In this document: positions 1 through 9,051 of the stretch, piece by piece
Layout of the letters: each line of letters opens with the position of its first letter
Position numbering within the stretch: the stretch's first letter is position 1
NCBI GenBank assembly: GCA_035760965.1
Contig: DASTRY010000014.1
Location: forward strand, 1-64,000
Reading direction: 5' to 3'
Source: JADGHX01 sp035760965
GTDB lineage: Bacteria; Pseudomonadota; Gammaproteobacteria; Steroidobacterales; Steroidobacteraceae
Length of the DNA stretch: 64,000 nt
The notes under the pieces: generated by a model
What the model saw: only the letters and a program-made list of their open reading frames with translations
What the model was told of the DNA's origin: nothing
Databases searched by the model: none
Program-made: the position numbers and the translations under genes

Positions 1-105
1 AAGGTGGTGCTGGTAGGTTTCTAGCTGCTGAACGGACGCGGAGATAGTGCAACGAGGTCTGCTATCGCTGCCGCTGCAAATGCGCAGTCCGACAACGGGT
101 CTACT

Positions 106-1085
106 GTGCCAGCCATCGATGGACGCCTCTCTCATCACAAGGGAGGGAGGTGTCCACCGAAACCGACGGGTGTCCAGCTTCGGCGTCGCCCATTAACGTT
201 CATGGCTCGCGCGCTGGGACTTGCTGCCGCGGCGACCGCGGCGACGGCGATCCCGGCGCTCGCCGCCGCGAGCCGACCGAAGGTCAAGATCACGGATGTG
301 CAAGTCAAACGCGTACGTGTCATCAAGGAACTGGGCACGGTCGTGTCCGGGCGGGCTTATCGGGTCGGCGGCGACCTCGTCACCTTGGTTCAGACCGATG
401 CCGGCCTGACAGGTATCGGCCCCGGCGTGACCCCCGCAATGTTGAGCGTCGCACGTCAGCGATTGATTGGTGCCGATCCGCTGGACGTGCAGCAGCTTGC
501 GCGCCGGCTGTTCAATCCTGGTGGTACGTTCAACTCCATCGGCAGCGGAGCGAACGTCGAGATCGCGCTCTGGGATCTCGTGGGAAAAATACTGAACATT
601 CCGCTGTACCGCCTCTGGGGCGGGCGCGACGGCAAGCTCATGCCGTATGCAAGCCAGTGGTCCACGGGCACACCGGAAGAGCGCGCCCGCATGGCACCAA
701 GCTGTTGCATCGGTTTCCAGACGATAGTCCGTACGACCGGCGCCTGCAGCAGACCGACCTCGCGTACCTGTTTTCCTCGCAGGCGGCGCTAGCCTCGCTG
801 GCGGAGAACTACGTCGGCCTGCCGTTCTAGGACCCGCTTGCGGTCAACTATGACGAACTCCGTGAGAAGGGAGTTCGGTAGGGAACGAGCGGCGTCTCCG
901 ATGGCAGCGGACTGGCAGTCCCACGGCTCTGCACATACGAATCGCGCGCTGTTTGACGTGCTCGAGCGGCGGTTCGTGCTGGGCATCAAGTACGAGCTGT
1001 AAGAGCAGGGGTTCGGGATCGGATCGCGGCGGAATCAGCCCGAGGTCATGGTCGCGGAGGCGCACGAACTAGAACGCGGCCCTTA
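106..1085 (+). pseudogene. Decayed mandelate racemase/muconate lactonizing enzyme-like gene
   Basis: The first ~195 codons read as the N-terminal half of an enolase-superfamily (MR/MLE) protein. A twin-arginine-like RRRPLTF segment and Ala-rich hydrophobic stretch come first, suggesting Tat export. The capping-domain start follows (VKITDVQVKRVRV) and then the barrel entry (NVEIALWDLVGKILNIPLYRLWGG). After about nt 690 this frame loses similarity and stops at 792. Plausible family sequence continues in the next frame (PYDRRLQQTDLAYLF to GLPF), meets a TAG near 830, and resumes as DPLAVNYDELREKG. The catalytic Lys/Asp/Glu barrel segment is not recognisable, so most of the centre seems deleted as well as frameshifted. 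It points toward the P450 gene on the opposite strand and may once have belonged to the same catabolic locus. Family assignment is fairly secure; original substrate unknown. Confidence 0.7.
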
Positions 1086-1137
1086 GTGCATTCCGCGGAT
1101 TGCTCGCCGTCAGTACGCAGGGATCCGGGCCGCCGCG

Positions 1138-2322
1138 TTAGCGGAGAAACGTGACGGGGACCGACAGGGCTCCGATTTCGGGACAGCGGGTTGGCTTGAT
1201 CGGCCCCACGAGCTGCAGCTCGCGCGTACGCGCCAGCAACTCCTCGAGCGTCACTCGCAATTGAAGGCGTGCCAGCCCGGCGCCGGGACAGTGATGAGGG
1301 CCATGTCCGAACGCGAGATGCTCGCGGAGATTTGGGCGCGACAGATCGAACTCGTCCGGACGCTCGAAGACCGTCTCATCGCGGTTCGCCGACGCGTAGA
1401 CCAGCGCGATGGGCTCGCGTAGCTGCAGCGTCTCACCGTGACATTCCAGCGGCCGTGAAACCGTGCGCGCGAAACCTCGATAAGGTGTGTACAGGCGGAG
1501 CAGCTCTTCGAGCGCGGTGGGAATCAACGCGGGCTCCGCGCGCAGTCGCCGTTGCAGGTCCGGATGCCGGCATAGATGGACGGCGATGCTTCCGATGACG
1601 ATGGTCGGCGCGATGATGCCCACCACCAGAACCTGCCGGATCGTGGCGATGATCATCTCGTCCGGCAGCGGCTGATCGTCCTGGCGCGCGGCGAGCAACG
1701 CGCTGGTGGGATCCTGCAGCGGGTCTCTCGGGTGGGCGCGACGATCGGCGATCAGCCCGCGGGCCATCTCGTACAGCTGCAAGCTGATTTGTTTCACGAG
1801 CTCGTCGTCCTGATCCTGAACGGCGAGGTTGAACGCGCGGCCGCTGCGTGCGAGCTGCAGAGCCTGGTCCGACGGGAGGTTCATCCATTCCGCAAAGACA
1901 CGCACGGGCAGGTGACTCGAGAAATCGGTGCAGATGTCGCCGGAGCCGCGCTCGATCAGCGGTGTGAGCAGCTCGATGACGATGCGACGTACGGTAGGCT
2001 CGAGGGCCGCGACGCGTTCCGCGCTCAGGAGCGGGTTGAGCGCGCGACGATAGGGTGTGTGCTCTGGCGGATCGAGATGCAGCGGCGGACGTCGGCCCGT
2101 GAACGCCACCTTGGGCACCACGTTCTGCACGGAAGTGATGAATGTTTTGAAATCCGCAGCTGCGCGTTTGACGTCCGCGTAACGCAGCAGCGCCCAGAAG
2201 CCGCCCCATGACGATGACCATGCCACTGGGGACTTTGCGCGCAGCTCAGCGTACAACTGGTGCGGACTATCGAATGTTTCGGGCGCGGTAGCGTCGAAAT
2301 CAGAGGGTCTATCGGCCCGCAT
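1138..2322 (-). CDS. Cytochrome P450 monooxygenase
   Basis: Bacterial soluble class I P450 of 394 aa. Seen: the HLDPPEHTPYRR segment typical of the B-C region, the K-helix ExxR (EELLR, about residues 272-276), and the heme-ligand motif FGHGPHHCPG with Cys ~345. The I-helix reads VGIIAPTIVIGS, so the usual acid-alcohol pair (D/E-T) that delivers protons to bound oxygen is replaced by hydrophobic residues; some P450 families are like this. The start at 2322 is chosen because AGAAGGA sits just upstream; an earlier ATG at 2382 would lie 73 bases inside the previous gene. It overlaps the hydrolase-tannase stop by 14 bases, so it is probably translationally coupled. No ferredoxin or reductase is encoded nearby, so electron partners must come from elsewhere. 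Substrate unknown. Confidence 0.93.
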   Translation of the reverse strand: MRADRPSDFDATAPETFDSPHQLYAELRAKSPVAWSSSWGGFWALLRYADVKRAAADFKTFITSVQNVVPKVAFTGRRPPLHLDPPEHTPYRRALNPLLSAERVAALEPTVRRIVIELLTPLIERGSGDICTDFSSHLPVRVFAEWMNLPSDQALQLARSGRAFNLAVQDQDDELVKQISLQLYEMARGLIADRRAHPRDPLQDPTSALLAARQDDQPLPDEMIIATIRQVLVVGIIAPTIVIGSIAVHLCRHPDLQRRLRAEPALIPTALEELLRLYTPYRGFARTVSRPLECHGETLQLREPIALVYASANRDETVFERPDEFDLSRPNLREHLAFGHGPHHCPGAGLARLQLRVTLEELLARTRELQLVGPIKPTRCPEIGALSVPVTFLR

Positions 2323-5173
2323 CGGAATCCTTCTGCTGGCGGATGCTATCGCCGGGCGCCGCGCACGTGAAGCTGGACGCATCGCTCGCGTTCCCGCCGC
2401 GGTAAACGGCCCGCATGGGAAATGCGCACAGCGGATGACGCTTCACCGGTTTGCCGTCTTCATAGCGCGTGGCGATGATCTGCTCGGGAGCGATCCCTTG
2501 CTCGACCCAGCGAACCGTGGACATGAGAACGTCCTGCTCCGGCTCGCCGATGGGCGTGCTCGCCATGGATGCACCGAATTGATCGGCACCGCTGCCTCCG
2601 GCGCAATGGAGCATGCCGGGAACCATGAACAATCTCATGAACTCGCGTGCACGCGCGGAGCCCACGCGTTCTTCGACGGCTCTCGCGTAATCAAGGGATT
2701 GTTCAGCAATCACGGAAGGATCCATCCATCCCTGATACAGGATGAGCTTGCCGCCGCGCGCGGCGAACGGCCGCAAGTCCGTCGAGCTGGCGTCGAGCTC
2801 GGAAGCCCTGCTGCGAACGAGCGCGACATCTCGAGTCATGTTGAATTGCTCGATACTCCAGGCGAGATCGTGATGGCCGGCTTGTCCGAACAGTGCTGCA
2901 AGCACGGGTGACGGGGGCCCGGGGCGGGTTCGAACGCCAGGAAGAAGTCCCTCATCGAGTTGCTTGCCGCTCTCGTCTCGAAGGGGGGCAGAGATCGCGC
3001 GCACCGTTTCGACTTGAGCGGCAGAAAGGCACGCGCGGGTGCGATCCAGAGAACATTGAAGGGTGCCCACGTCAAAGGCGCAGGAGGGCGGATACTCGAC
3101 TACACCGTCCGTCACTCCGTCCTGCGCATCACACGCCGCTGTCGCTGCATCCGAGACCAGTTTCCACTCATCCGCGTTGAGTGCCCCTTCGGGGTGCCTG
3201 CTCTGGTAGAGCCCGTGCCAGGCGTGCCGCGCGGACATGGTGATCAGGTCGGGGGCGGAAGCGCCGGCGATGATGCCGTCATAATCGTTCGGGAATTGCT
3301 GGGCTTCCTTCAACGCTTGCCGGCCACCGCCCGAGCAGCCGATGAAGTAGGAGTGTCTTGCCGGTGACTTGTAATACTTCGCGATGATGCGCTTGGCAGA
3401 GACGGCGAGCTCATGCTGTGCGCGAAATGCGTAGTCGAGCAGCGCGACGCGATCCATCATCCATGCTTTGCTTGCGCTCTTGTGCCCCGTGTCGGTCGTC
3501 GCGCTCGCGAAACCCGCGGAAACGCCGCGCGCGAGATCGACATAGTTATAGACGCCCGCGTCTCCGCCGACACCGCCGCTGAGAAGACGACCGTTCCACG
3601 CTTCCGGCTGGGGTAGCCAGAGCTCAAAGCCGATGCGCTTCTTGATCGTGCCTTCGATCCTGCAGAAGGCGGATTTCACCGCAGGGACGCGTTCATCCTG
3701 GGACACGCGCCACTCAGGATTCGGCACGATGTCGCGTGCGGAAACGATCTCGATTTCTCCCTCATTCCAGGACTCGAGCATGCTGCAGGCGCTCTGCGGG
3801 CGTACCGGTTCGCCTTCGCATGGCGCGTCTTTGGTCTGGCGACACGGCCGCAGAAACGCAGACGCCCGGTCGGATGTGAACCGGCCCGCGCTCGCGGAAA
3901 CCTCGCGTGCCAATGCGTTCAGCCGTGCGGGCGTGACATCCCACTTGCCCGTCTTCAGTCGCGATTCGATCGCGCGCAACGCGGCGACGTGCTCGCCGGG
4001 CGTGAATGCACAGTGGCCAGCCGCCTCGCTCCAGGCAGATCTGAAGAAGCTTCCACGTCCGGCGAGCGAAACCGTCTGCTCGTAGGCGGCCTGATGCGAA
4101 GGCACGGTGGCTCCATCGCCAATCGTGTGGTAGCTCAGGGCAGGCACACTCAACTGCCCATTCGGCGCGTAGTAGCGTTTCATGTACGCGACCGCATCCG
4201 GATCGGCGGCAATGCGAGGCGCAGCGTTGAGGGCGTCGAGATCCTGGTCCAGATCGAGTTGGGCTTTGGCGTACATCGCACGCACCCAATCCAGGTCGCC
4301 GCTCTTTTCCAGCTGCTTGCGGTAGTCGACGTTCGTGTTCCAGGAGAAGACGCCACCTGCGCGGCGTTCCTGATCGGTGCGGGGAAGGAAGACGCCCATC
4401 ACGAATGTCTTGCTGACTTGCGCGATGCGCTCATCGGGCGACGAAACATCACTCCGCGAAGTGTTTGGCTGTGACCAGGCGGGCAGTTGCCCGAGCGCAC
4501 TCGCGAGCGCGATTCGCGCCCGACCGGCGGGGGTTCGCATCGCGTCTTCCAGCACTGAACGCACCCGCGCGCCGTTCGCGACGTCGTCGTCCACCGCGAC
4601 CAGTCGGATCGCGGATTGCGGGGCGAGGAGCGTCCGGAAGGCGAACGCGGCGTCGAGCGCCTGATTCATCATCGCGACCGATCCTGCGAGGGATCCGCAG
4701 GAGGCTAACGCCGCGCTGATACGCGCGGGACGCTGCTCGGCCAGTGCAATCGTGACCAGCGCGCCCATCGACTCGCCCCACGCGATCACGCGCCGGGGTT
4801 TGCCGAACTTCTGCGTGAACACCTCGAGCGCGGCGAGCTGATCGGGCACGGCCTCGGCCACGGCCCATCCCGCGGTGGAATAGGACGAGGCGAGAAGCCC
4901 GTAACCGTGCGCCAGCAGCCAATCCTCCAATCCTCGCGGAGCGATCTCGGGGGCGCGAATTGCGGGTGAATAGCCGTGACTGTACAGAAGCAGCGTACCG
5001 TTCCATTTGCCCGGAACGCGAGAGGCCCAGAGCGCGCCGCTGTTCAGCGTACCCTCTGCGCGGCGCGCGCCGACGTCCGCCGCGTTTTCAGCGACGGACG
5101 CCAGCGGCGTGAGCGCGATGAGCGCAATGACTGGGCGCAGTACCGATCTGCGTAGACTGCGAATGTTCACCAT
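2309..5173 (-). CDS. Secreted two-domain esterase: alpha/beta hydrolase fused to tannase/feruloyl esterase
   Basis: A 954-residue protein with a cleavable signal peptide (cut near Ala28-Glu29). Residues ~40-410 form an alpha/beta hydrolase with nucleophile motif GESMG (Ser135) and a late His in AAGHCAF (~387). Residues ~460-945 match the tannase/feruloyl esterase family (PF07519): nucleophile GCSGGG (Ser614), a DAQDGVTDG calcium-site-like loop (681-690), acid in GWMDPS (Asp818) and His in PGMLHCAGG (His856). Single tannase-family enzymes are usually 500-600 aa, so this is a genuine fusion with two complete active sites. There is no frameshift between the halves. The start overlaps the receptor stop by 7 bases. 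It probably cleaves ester bonds of a plant- or xenobiotic-derived compound in the periplasm or outside the cell; the substrate cannot be read from sequence. Confidence 0.85.
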   Translation of the reverse strand: MVNIRSLRRSVLRPVIALIALTPLASVAENAADVGARRAEGTLNSGALWASRVPGKWNGTLLLYSHGYSPAIRAPEIAPRGLEDWLLAHGYGLLASSYSTAGWAVAEAVPDQLAALEVFTQKFGKPRRVIAWGESMGALVTIALAEQRPARISAALASCGSLAGSVAMMNQALDAAFAFRTLLAPQSAIRLVAVDDDVANGARVRSVLEDAMRTPAGRARIALASALGQLPAWSQPNTSRSDVSSPDERIAQVSKTFVMGVFLPRTDQERRAGGVFSWNTNVDYRKQLEKSGDLDWVRAMYAKAQLDLDQDLDALNAAPRIAADPDAVAYMKRYYAPNGQLSVPALSYHTIGDGATVPSHQAAYEQTVSLAGRGSFFRSAWSEAAGHCAFTPGEHVAALRAIESRLKTGKWDVTPARLNALAREVSASAGRFTSDRASAFLRPCRQTKDAPCEGEPVRPQSACSMLESWNEGEIEIVSARDIVPNPEWRVSQDERVPAVKSAFCRIEGTIKKRIGFELWLPQPEAWNGRLLSGGVGGDAGVYNYVDLARGVSAGFASATTDTGHKSASKAWMMDRVALLDYAFRAQHELAVSAKRIIAKYYKSPARHSYFIGCSGGGRQALKEAQQFPNDYDGIIAGASAPDLITMSARHAWHGLYQSRHPEGALNADEWKLVSDAATAACDAQDGVTDGVVEYPPSCAFDVGTLQCSLDRTRACLSAAQVETVRAISAPLRDESGKQLDEGLLPGVRTRPGPPSPVLAALFGQAGHHDLAWSIEQFNMTRDVALVRSRASELDASSTDLRPFAARGGKLILYQGWMDPSVIAEQSLDYARAVEERVGSARAREFMRLFMVPGMLHCAGGSGADQFGASMASTPIGEPEQDVLMSTVRWVEQGIAPEQIIATRYEDGKPVKRHPLCAFPMRAVYRGGNASDASSFTCAAPGDSIRQQKDSDAGR

Positions 5174-7830
5174 GTCTTGCGCAAACTAAGCGCGACCAGT
5201 CGACCCAATGGCGATGCCGACTGCGCGTCGAACCCGCCGCTGATGTTGACGAAAGGCGGCTCCTCGTCGAACAGGTTTTGCGCGTCGAGCGCGACGGTCA
5301 GTCCTTGCGACAAGCTCTCGAGGTCATAGCCGAGGTGCAGATCGACCGGCGTGTAGGAATCGATACGCCGGATCGGGGTGACGCCAGTCTGATCGTACGC
5401 GCTCACGTAGTTCACGAACGCTGTCGCCGTGAATGCATTCAGACGCCAACCGATGTCCGCACGACCGCGGAAACGCTGGGGGTAGTTGATGGTATTGACC
5501 ACATCGAGGCTCACCGCACCCGGCGCGGCCTGGGTCGTGAGCTTCGTGAAGTAGGAAGCCGCAATGCCCGCGCTCAGCTGACTCGCGCCGAGCGACCAGC
5601 TGCCTCTTACGTCGGCGTCGAATCCCTTCGCGATTGTCGTGCCGAGGTTCTGCCGTCGCCCATCCTGAATGTAGGTGACGAGCGCGGCGTTGATTGGGGT
5701 GTTGATCGGCAACCCCGAGTTCAGCAAGGCGTTCACCTGGGCCGGCGTCGGATTGAGCGTGCGATAAGGTGCATAGATCGGATTGGTGAGCAGACCCGCG
5801 GTGCCACGCAAACCTACGATCTGGTTCTTGTAGTCGATATCGAAGTAGGTGAGGGATGCGCGCAAGCCGGGCAGTGCCGCAGGTGTGAGGTCGAGACCTA
5901 CCGACCATGTCGTGGCATCTTCCGGCTTCACATCCGGATTGCCGCCGGCGATGCCGATGCCGAAGCAGGTCGTTGCGCCCGGGATGTGATTGCAGGGGAG
6001 CGTGTCGCCATACAAGCCGAAGCCGCTCGAATGCGGGTCGTTTTCGGCGAGCGAAGGCGCCCGGAACGAAGTGCCCCAGCTGGCTCGCATGTTCAGGCTC
6101 TGCAACGGCTTCCACGTCAGGCCGATCTTCGGGTTGAAGGTGTCGCCGAAGTCGCTGTAATCCTCGTATCGGCCCGCAAGGGAGAGCTCCAGCCGCTGGC
6201 CGGCGCTCTGGCGATCCTCACTGCCGAGGATGGGGATCAGCGCTTCTGCGAAGACGGCACTCACGTGTCGGGAGATATCGCTCGGCGTGAGCACCGGCGC
6301 CACCGCGGAGCCCGCAGTCAGCAAGCCGGACAACCCTTCTTCGCGATACTCCGCCCCGGCCGCGAGGCGGACCTTGCCGGCCGGAAGCGAGAAGAGAGGG
6401 CCGTCCGCCTGCAGCGCCACGGTCTTGAGCTCCGTGTCGCCGTGAATGACGAAGAGCCCGTTGCGAATGGCCGCGACCGTGGCCGGAGATGAAATGCCTC
6501 CGGGACCGAACGGGTTGAACGCCGTGCTGGCATCGGTATTTGCGAGCGCCGCGTTGAGCGCTGGCGTGTTGATGTTCTGCGTGCGCCGGACTTCATCCGC
6601 ACTCGCGCCGTAGCCGACGTAGAGCTCGCTCTGCCACGAGGCCGGAAGTTGCAGGCGGCCTCCTGCGATGGCCTGCCACGATTGCGCGTAACCGGGATTT
6701 CGCGGGATGCCACCGTCCTGGTCGAAATCGTACTGGACTGTGATCGGGCCGGTGCCGCCCGTCGGGTTGACGTAGAACGGGTTCGCGTTCGTCACGGTCA
6801 CGTTGGCGGTGATCTGCGGATCCTGCAGCTCGAACGTGCGGCGGGAGTAGTACCCATCGACGAAAAACGTGAGCGAGTCGCCGGCACTCTGGGTCGCCGA
6901 GACGATGACGCTGGTGCGTCGGAGCGAAGGGATGATGTCGCCACGCTTGATGTTGTCGCACAGGTTGCGCGTGTTCGCCGTGAATGAGGCCGGCGTCAGG
7001 CCGACGCCCGTGGAGCTTGCGGGGATGGCGTACGGCACGTTGTTGACCAGGATCGTGCCGGGGCTGCATTGTTGCGAGCGAAGGTCGGAGCCGCCGCGCG
7101 GCGTGAGCTGCGAGGTGTAGTAGTCGCGATCGGCACCTTGGAGCGCCGCGTGCGAGGTGAAATCAGCCGCGGCCATCAGATGCCCGGAGCTCCACCCGAA
7201 TCCGACGATCTGCGCGACGGACCAATCGTCGTAGCCATCCGCGCTTCCGAAGCGCGCCGTGCTTTCGGCGCCTGTGAAATTCGTTCGCGGTACGATGTTC
7301 ACGACGCCGGTCACGGCGTCCGAGCCGTAGATGGCCGAGCCGCCATCCGGTACGACTTCGAGCCGATCGATCGCGATGGAGGGCACCACCGAGGCATCCG
7401 TGAACTGGCCTTGAGTGCCCGCGGGTGGCAGTCGTCGCCCCTGCAGCAGCAGCAACGTCGCGTTCGAACCGATGCCGCGCAGATTGACGCCGACGCCGCG
7501 AGTCACGTTGGCCGCGCCATTCTGTGCGCCGGAGGCCGTTTCCGATGCACCGAGCCCTACGACCTGGGGAAGCTTGCGCACGAGATCGCTGGTCGTCGCC
7601 GCGCCGGCCTCGAGAATGGCCGCGCGATCCACCGCGATGAGGTTGGAGCCGGTGGGCTCCGCGCCGCGAATACGGCTGCCGGTCACGACCACTTCGGTGA
7701 GCTGCGGCTCGACTTCCCCGGCGAGCAGGTAACCCTGCGCACCCACCGCTACTGCGAAGAGAGCGGGTATTTGCAGAAAGCGCGTGCGCCCCTGTCGAGA
7801 TTGCGTCGCCCGAATCATGCCGTTCTTCAT
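5167..7830 (-). CDS. TonB-dependent outer-membrane receptor
   Basis: An 887-residue receptor. The signal peptide is followed by a TonB-box-like LTEVVVTG, a plug domain (SDLVRKLPQV, NLRGIGSNATLLLLQGRR, IYGSDAVTGVVNIV) and a large beta-barrel ending in an aromatic residue (SLRKTW). The start at 7830 is preferred because GGGAGGGGGA precedes it directly; a longer frame from 7902 would read through the operator. It is the first gene of a receptor, hydrolase-tannase, P450 operon under a divergent LacI regulator. That context fits import of an organic substrate rather than iron-siderophore, since no Fur-like or sigma/anti-sigma genes accompany it. Energised by TonB-ExbBD encoded elsewhere. Family certain; ligand unknown. 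Confidence 0.93.
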   Translation of the reverse strand: MKNGMIRATQSRQGRTRFLQIPALFAVAVGAQGYLLAGEVEPQLTEVVVTGSRIRGAEPTGSNLIAVDRAAILEAGAATTSDLVRKLPQVVGLGASETASGAQNGAANVTRGVGVNLRGIGSNATLLLLQGRRLPPAGTQGQFTDASVVPSIAIDRLEVVPDGGSAIYGSDAVTGVVNIVPRTNFTGAESTARFGSADGYDDWSVAQIVGFGWSSGHLMAAADFTSHAALQGADRDYYTSQLTPRGGSDLRSQQCSPGTILVNNVPYAIPASSTGVGLTPASFTANTRNLCDNIKRGDIIPSLRRTSVIVSATQSAGDSLTFFVDGYYSRRTFELQDPQITANVTVTNANPFYVNPTGGTGPITVQYDFDQDGGIPRNPGYAQSWQAIAGGRLQLPASWQSELYVGYGASADEVRRTQNINTPALNAALANTDASTAFNPFGPGGISSPATVAAIRNGLFVIHGDTELKTVALQADGPLFSLPAGKVRLAAGAEYREEGLSGLLTAGSAVAPVLTPSDISRHVSAVFAEALIPILGSEDRQSAGQRLELSLAGRYEDYSDFGDTFNPKIGLTWKPLQSLNMRASWGTSFRAPSLAENDPHSSGFGLYGDTLPCNHIPGATTCFGIGIAGGNPDVKPEDATTWSVGLDLTPAALPGLRASLTYFDIDYKNQIVGLRGTAGLLTNPIYAPYRTLNPTPAQVNALLNSGLPINTPINAALVTYIQDGRRQNLGTTIAKGFDADVRGSWSLGASQLSAGIAASYFTKLTTQAAPGAVSLDVVNTINYPQRFRGRADIGWRLNAFTATAFVNYVSAYDQTGVTPIRRIDSYTPVDLHLGYDLESLSQGLTVALDAQNLFDEEPPFVNISGGFDAQSASPLGRLVALSLRKTW

Positions 7831-7861
7831 TCCCCCTCCCGTTGGACTGACGTTGTTGTTA

Positions 7862-7889
7862 TGCAACCGGTTACATGAAACCGGTTGCA
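7862..7889. promoter_or_regulatory. Two abutting LacI-family operators
   Basis: Two 14-bp palindromes lie side by side: TGCAACCGGTTACA (7862-7875) and TGAAACCGGTTGCA (7876-7889). Both fit TGNAACCGGTTNCA with the ACCGGT centre typical of LacI-family sites. Together they form a larger perfect 11-base inverted repeat around a 6-base spacer. The pair ends 31 bases upstream of the receptor start and ~120 bases upstream of the lacI-like start, so it can control both divergent units. No convincing -35/-10 pair was found, but any promoter for the receptor must overlap the sites. Confidence 0.85.
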
Positions 7890-8010
7890 AAGATCGTGAC
7901 ACAGCCGAGCGAGCGTGGCAACCGCCGGAAGGCTCACCGCGAGCGCGAGTTGCGTGATTCCGCAGGTCTCGCTGATCATTGCGCGGCCGCCACGAGGAGA
8001 CGAGAACCCC

Positions 8011-9048
8011 TTGAATTCCCCCAAGCGCAAGCGCTCGAAACGACCCGCCCGTTCTTATTTCGGCGACCGGACGATCGGCAAAGTCGCCGTCATCGCGGGC
8101 GTATCGAAAGCCACGGTTTCGCGCTTCTTCAACTCACCGGGGCTCCTCTCGCGCGACACCTCTGCACGCGTGGAACAAGCGATCCAGCGGGTCGGATATA
8201 TCCCGAACCTGCTGGCGGGCGCCCTCACGACGAAGCGGACGGGACTGATCGCCGCGGTGATCCCCTCGATCGCCCAGTCGATCTTCTCGAGCACGATTCA
8301 ATCCGTCACGGACGCGCTCGCCGCGGAGGGTTACAGCGTGTTGCTGGCGCTCACGGGCAGCAACGACGAGTACGCTCGGCGGCAAGTGATGTCGGTGGTG
8401 GGTCGTCGACCGGATGGCATCATCCTGACGGGCGCGTCGCTCGATGCGGAGACGCGCGCGCAGCTGCGCGCTACTCGCATCCCGACAATCGAAACATGGG
8501 ATCTGCCCGACGATCCAATCGATCTCGCGGTGGGCTTCTCGCACGCGAAAGTCGGAGCCGCGGTGGCAAAACACGCGCTCGCTCGAGGCCGAAAGCGCAC
8601 GCTCGTGATCTCCGCGACGGGTGCGAGAGCGCTGGAGCGTTGTCGCAGCTTCACGCAGACGATGACGGGGCAGGGCGCCCCGCCGCCGGCGCTGTGCACC
8701 TTCGAAGGCACCACGACTTTCGGCAAGAGCCGGCGTGCCCTGGCCGCCCATCTCGATGGCGGTGGTCGGCCGGAGCTGGTGTTCTGCTCGTCCGACATTG
8801 GCGCACACGGCGTGATCGCCGAGTTGCACGAGCGCGGTATCCGCATTCCCGACGATATCGCAGTGATCGGTTTCGGCGACCTGGACTTCGCGGCGGATCT
8901 CGCACCGAGCCTGACGACGGTCAAGATCGACGGCAGCGCGATCGCCCAGAAGACGGCCGAGTTTCTGCTGCTCCGGGCGCGCAAGAAGCGCATCGCGAAC
9001 CCGATTGTCGACATCGGTTTCGAGCTGATCGTACGCAGCAGCGGCTGA
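8011..9048 (+). CDS. LacI-family transcriptional regulator
   Basis: With a TTG start at 8011 (GAGGAGA ten bases upstream) the protein is 345 aa, the usual family length; a GTG at 7915 would add 32 unlikely residues. The N-terminal helix-turn-helix reads TIGKVAVIAGVSKATVSRFF, with the hinge helix following near PNLLAGAL. The rest is a periplasmic-binding-protein-like sensor domain (GLIAAVIPSI, RRPDGIILTG, DDIAVIGFGDLDFAADLAPSLTTV). In this group such PBP-type regulators bind a small ligand and release DNA; the two operators lie in the divergent intergenic space. The domain most resembles gluconate/sugar-type regulators (GntR-like LacI), but an aromatic or terpenoid-derived inducer is equally possible given the neighbours. 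Confidence 0.92.
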   Translation: MNSPKRKRSKRPARSYFGDRTIGKVAVIAGVSKATVSRFFNSPGLLSRDTSARVEQAIQRVGYIPNLLAGALTTKRTGLIAAVIPSIAQSIFSSTIQSVTDALAAEGYSVLLALTGSNDEYARRQVMSVVGRRPDGIILTGASLDAETRAQLRATRIPTIETWDLPDDPIDLAVGFSHAKVGAAVAKHALARGRKRTLVISATGARALERCRSFTQTMTGQGAPPPALCTFEGTTTFGKSRRALAAHLDGGGRPELVFCSSDIGAHGVIAELHERGIRIPDDIAVIGFGDLDFAADLAPSLTTVKIDGSAIAQKTAEFLLLRARKKRIANPIVDIGFELIVRSSG

Positions 9049-9051
9049 GTG

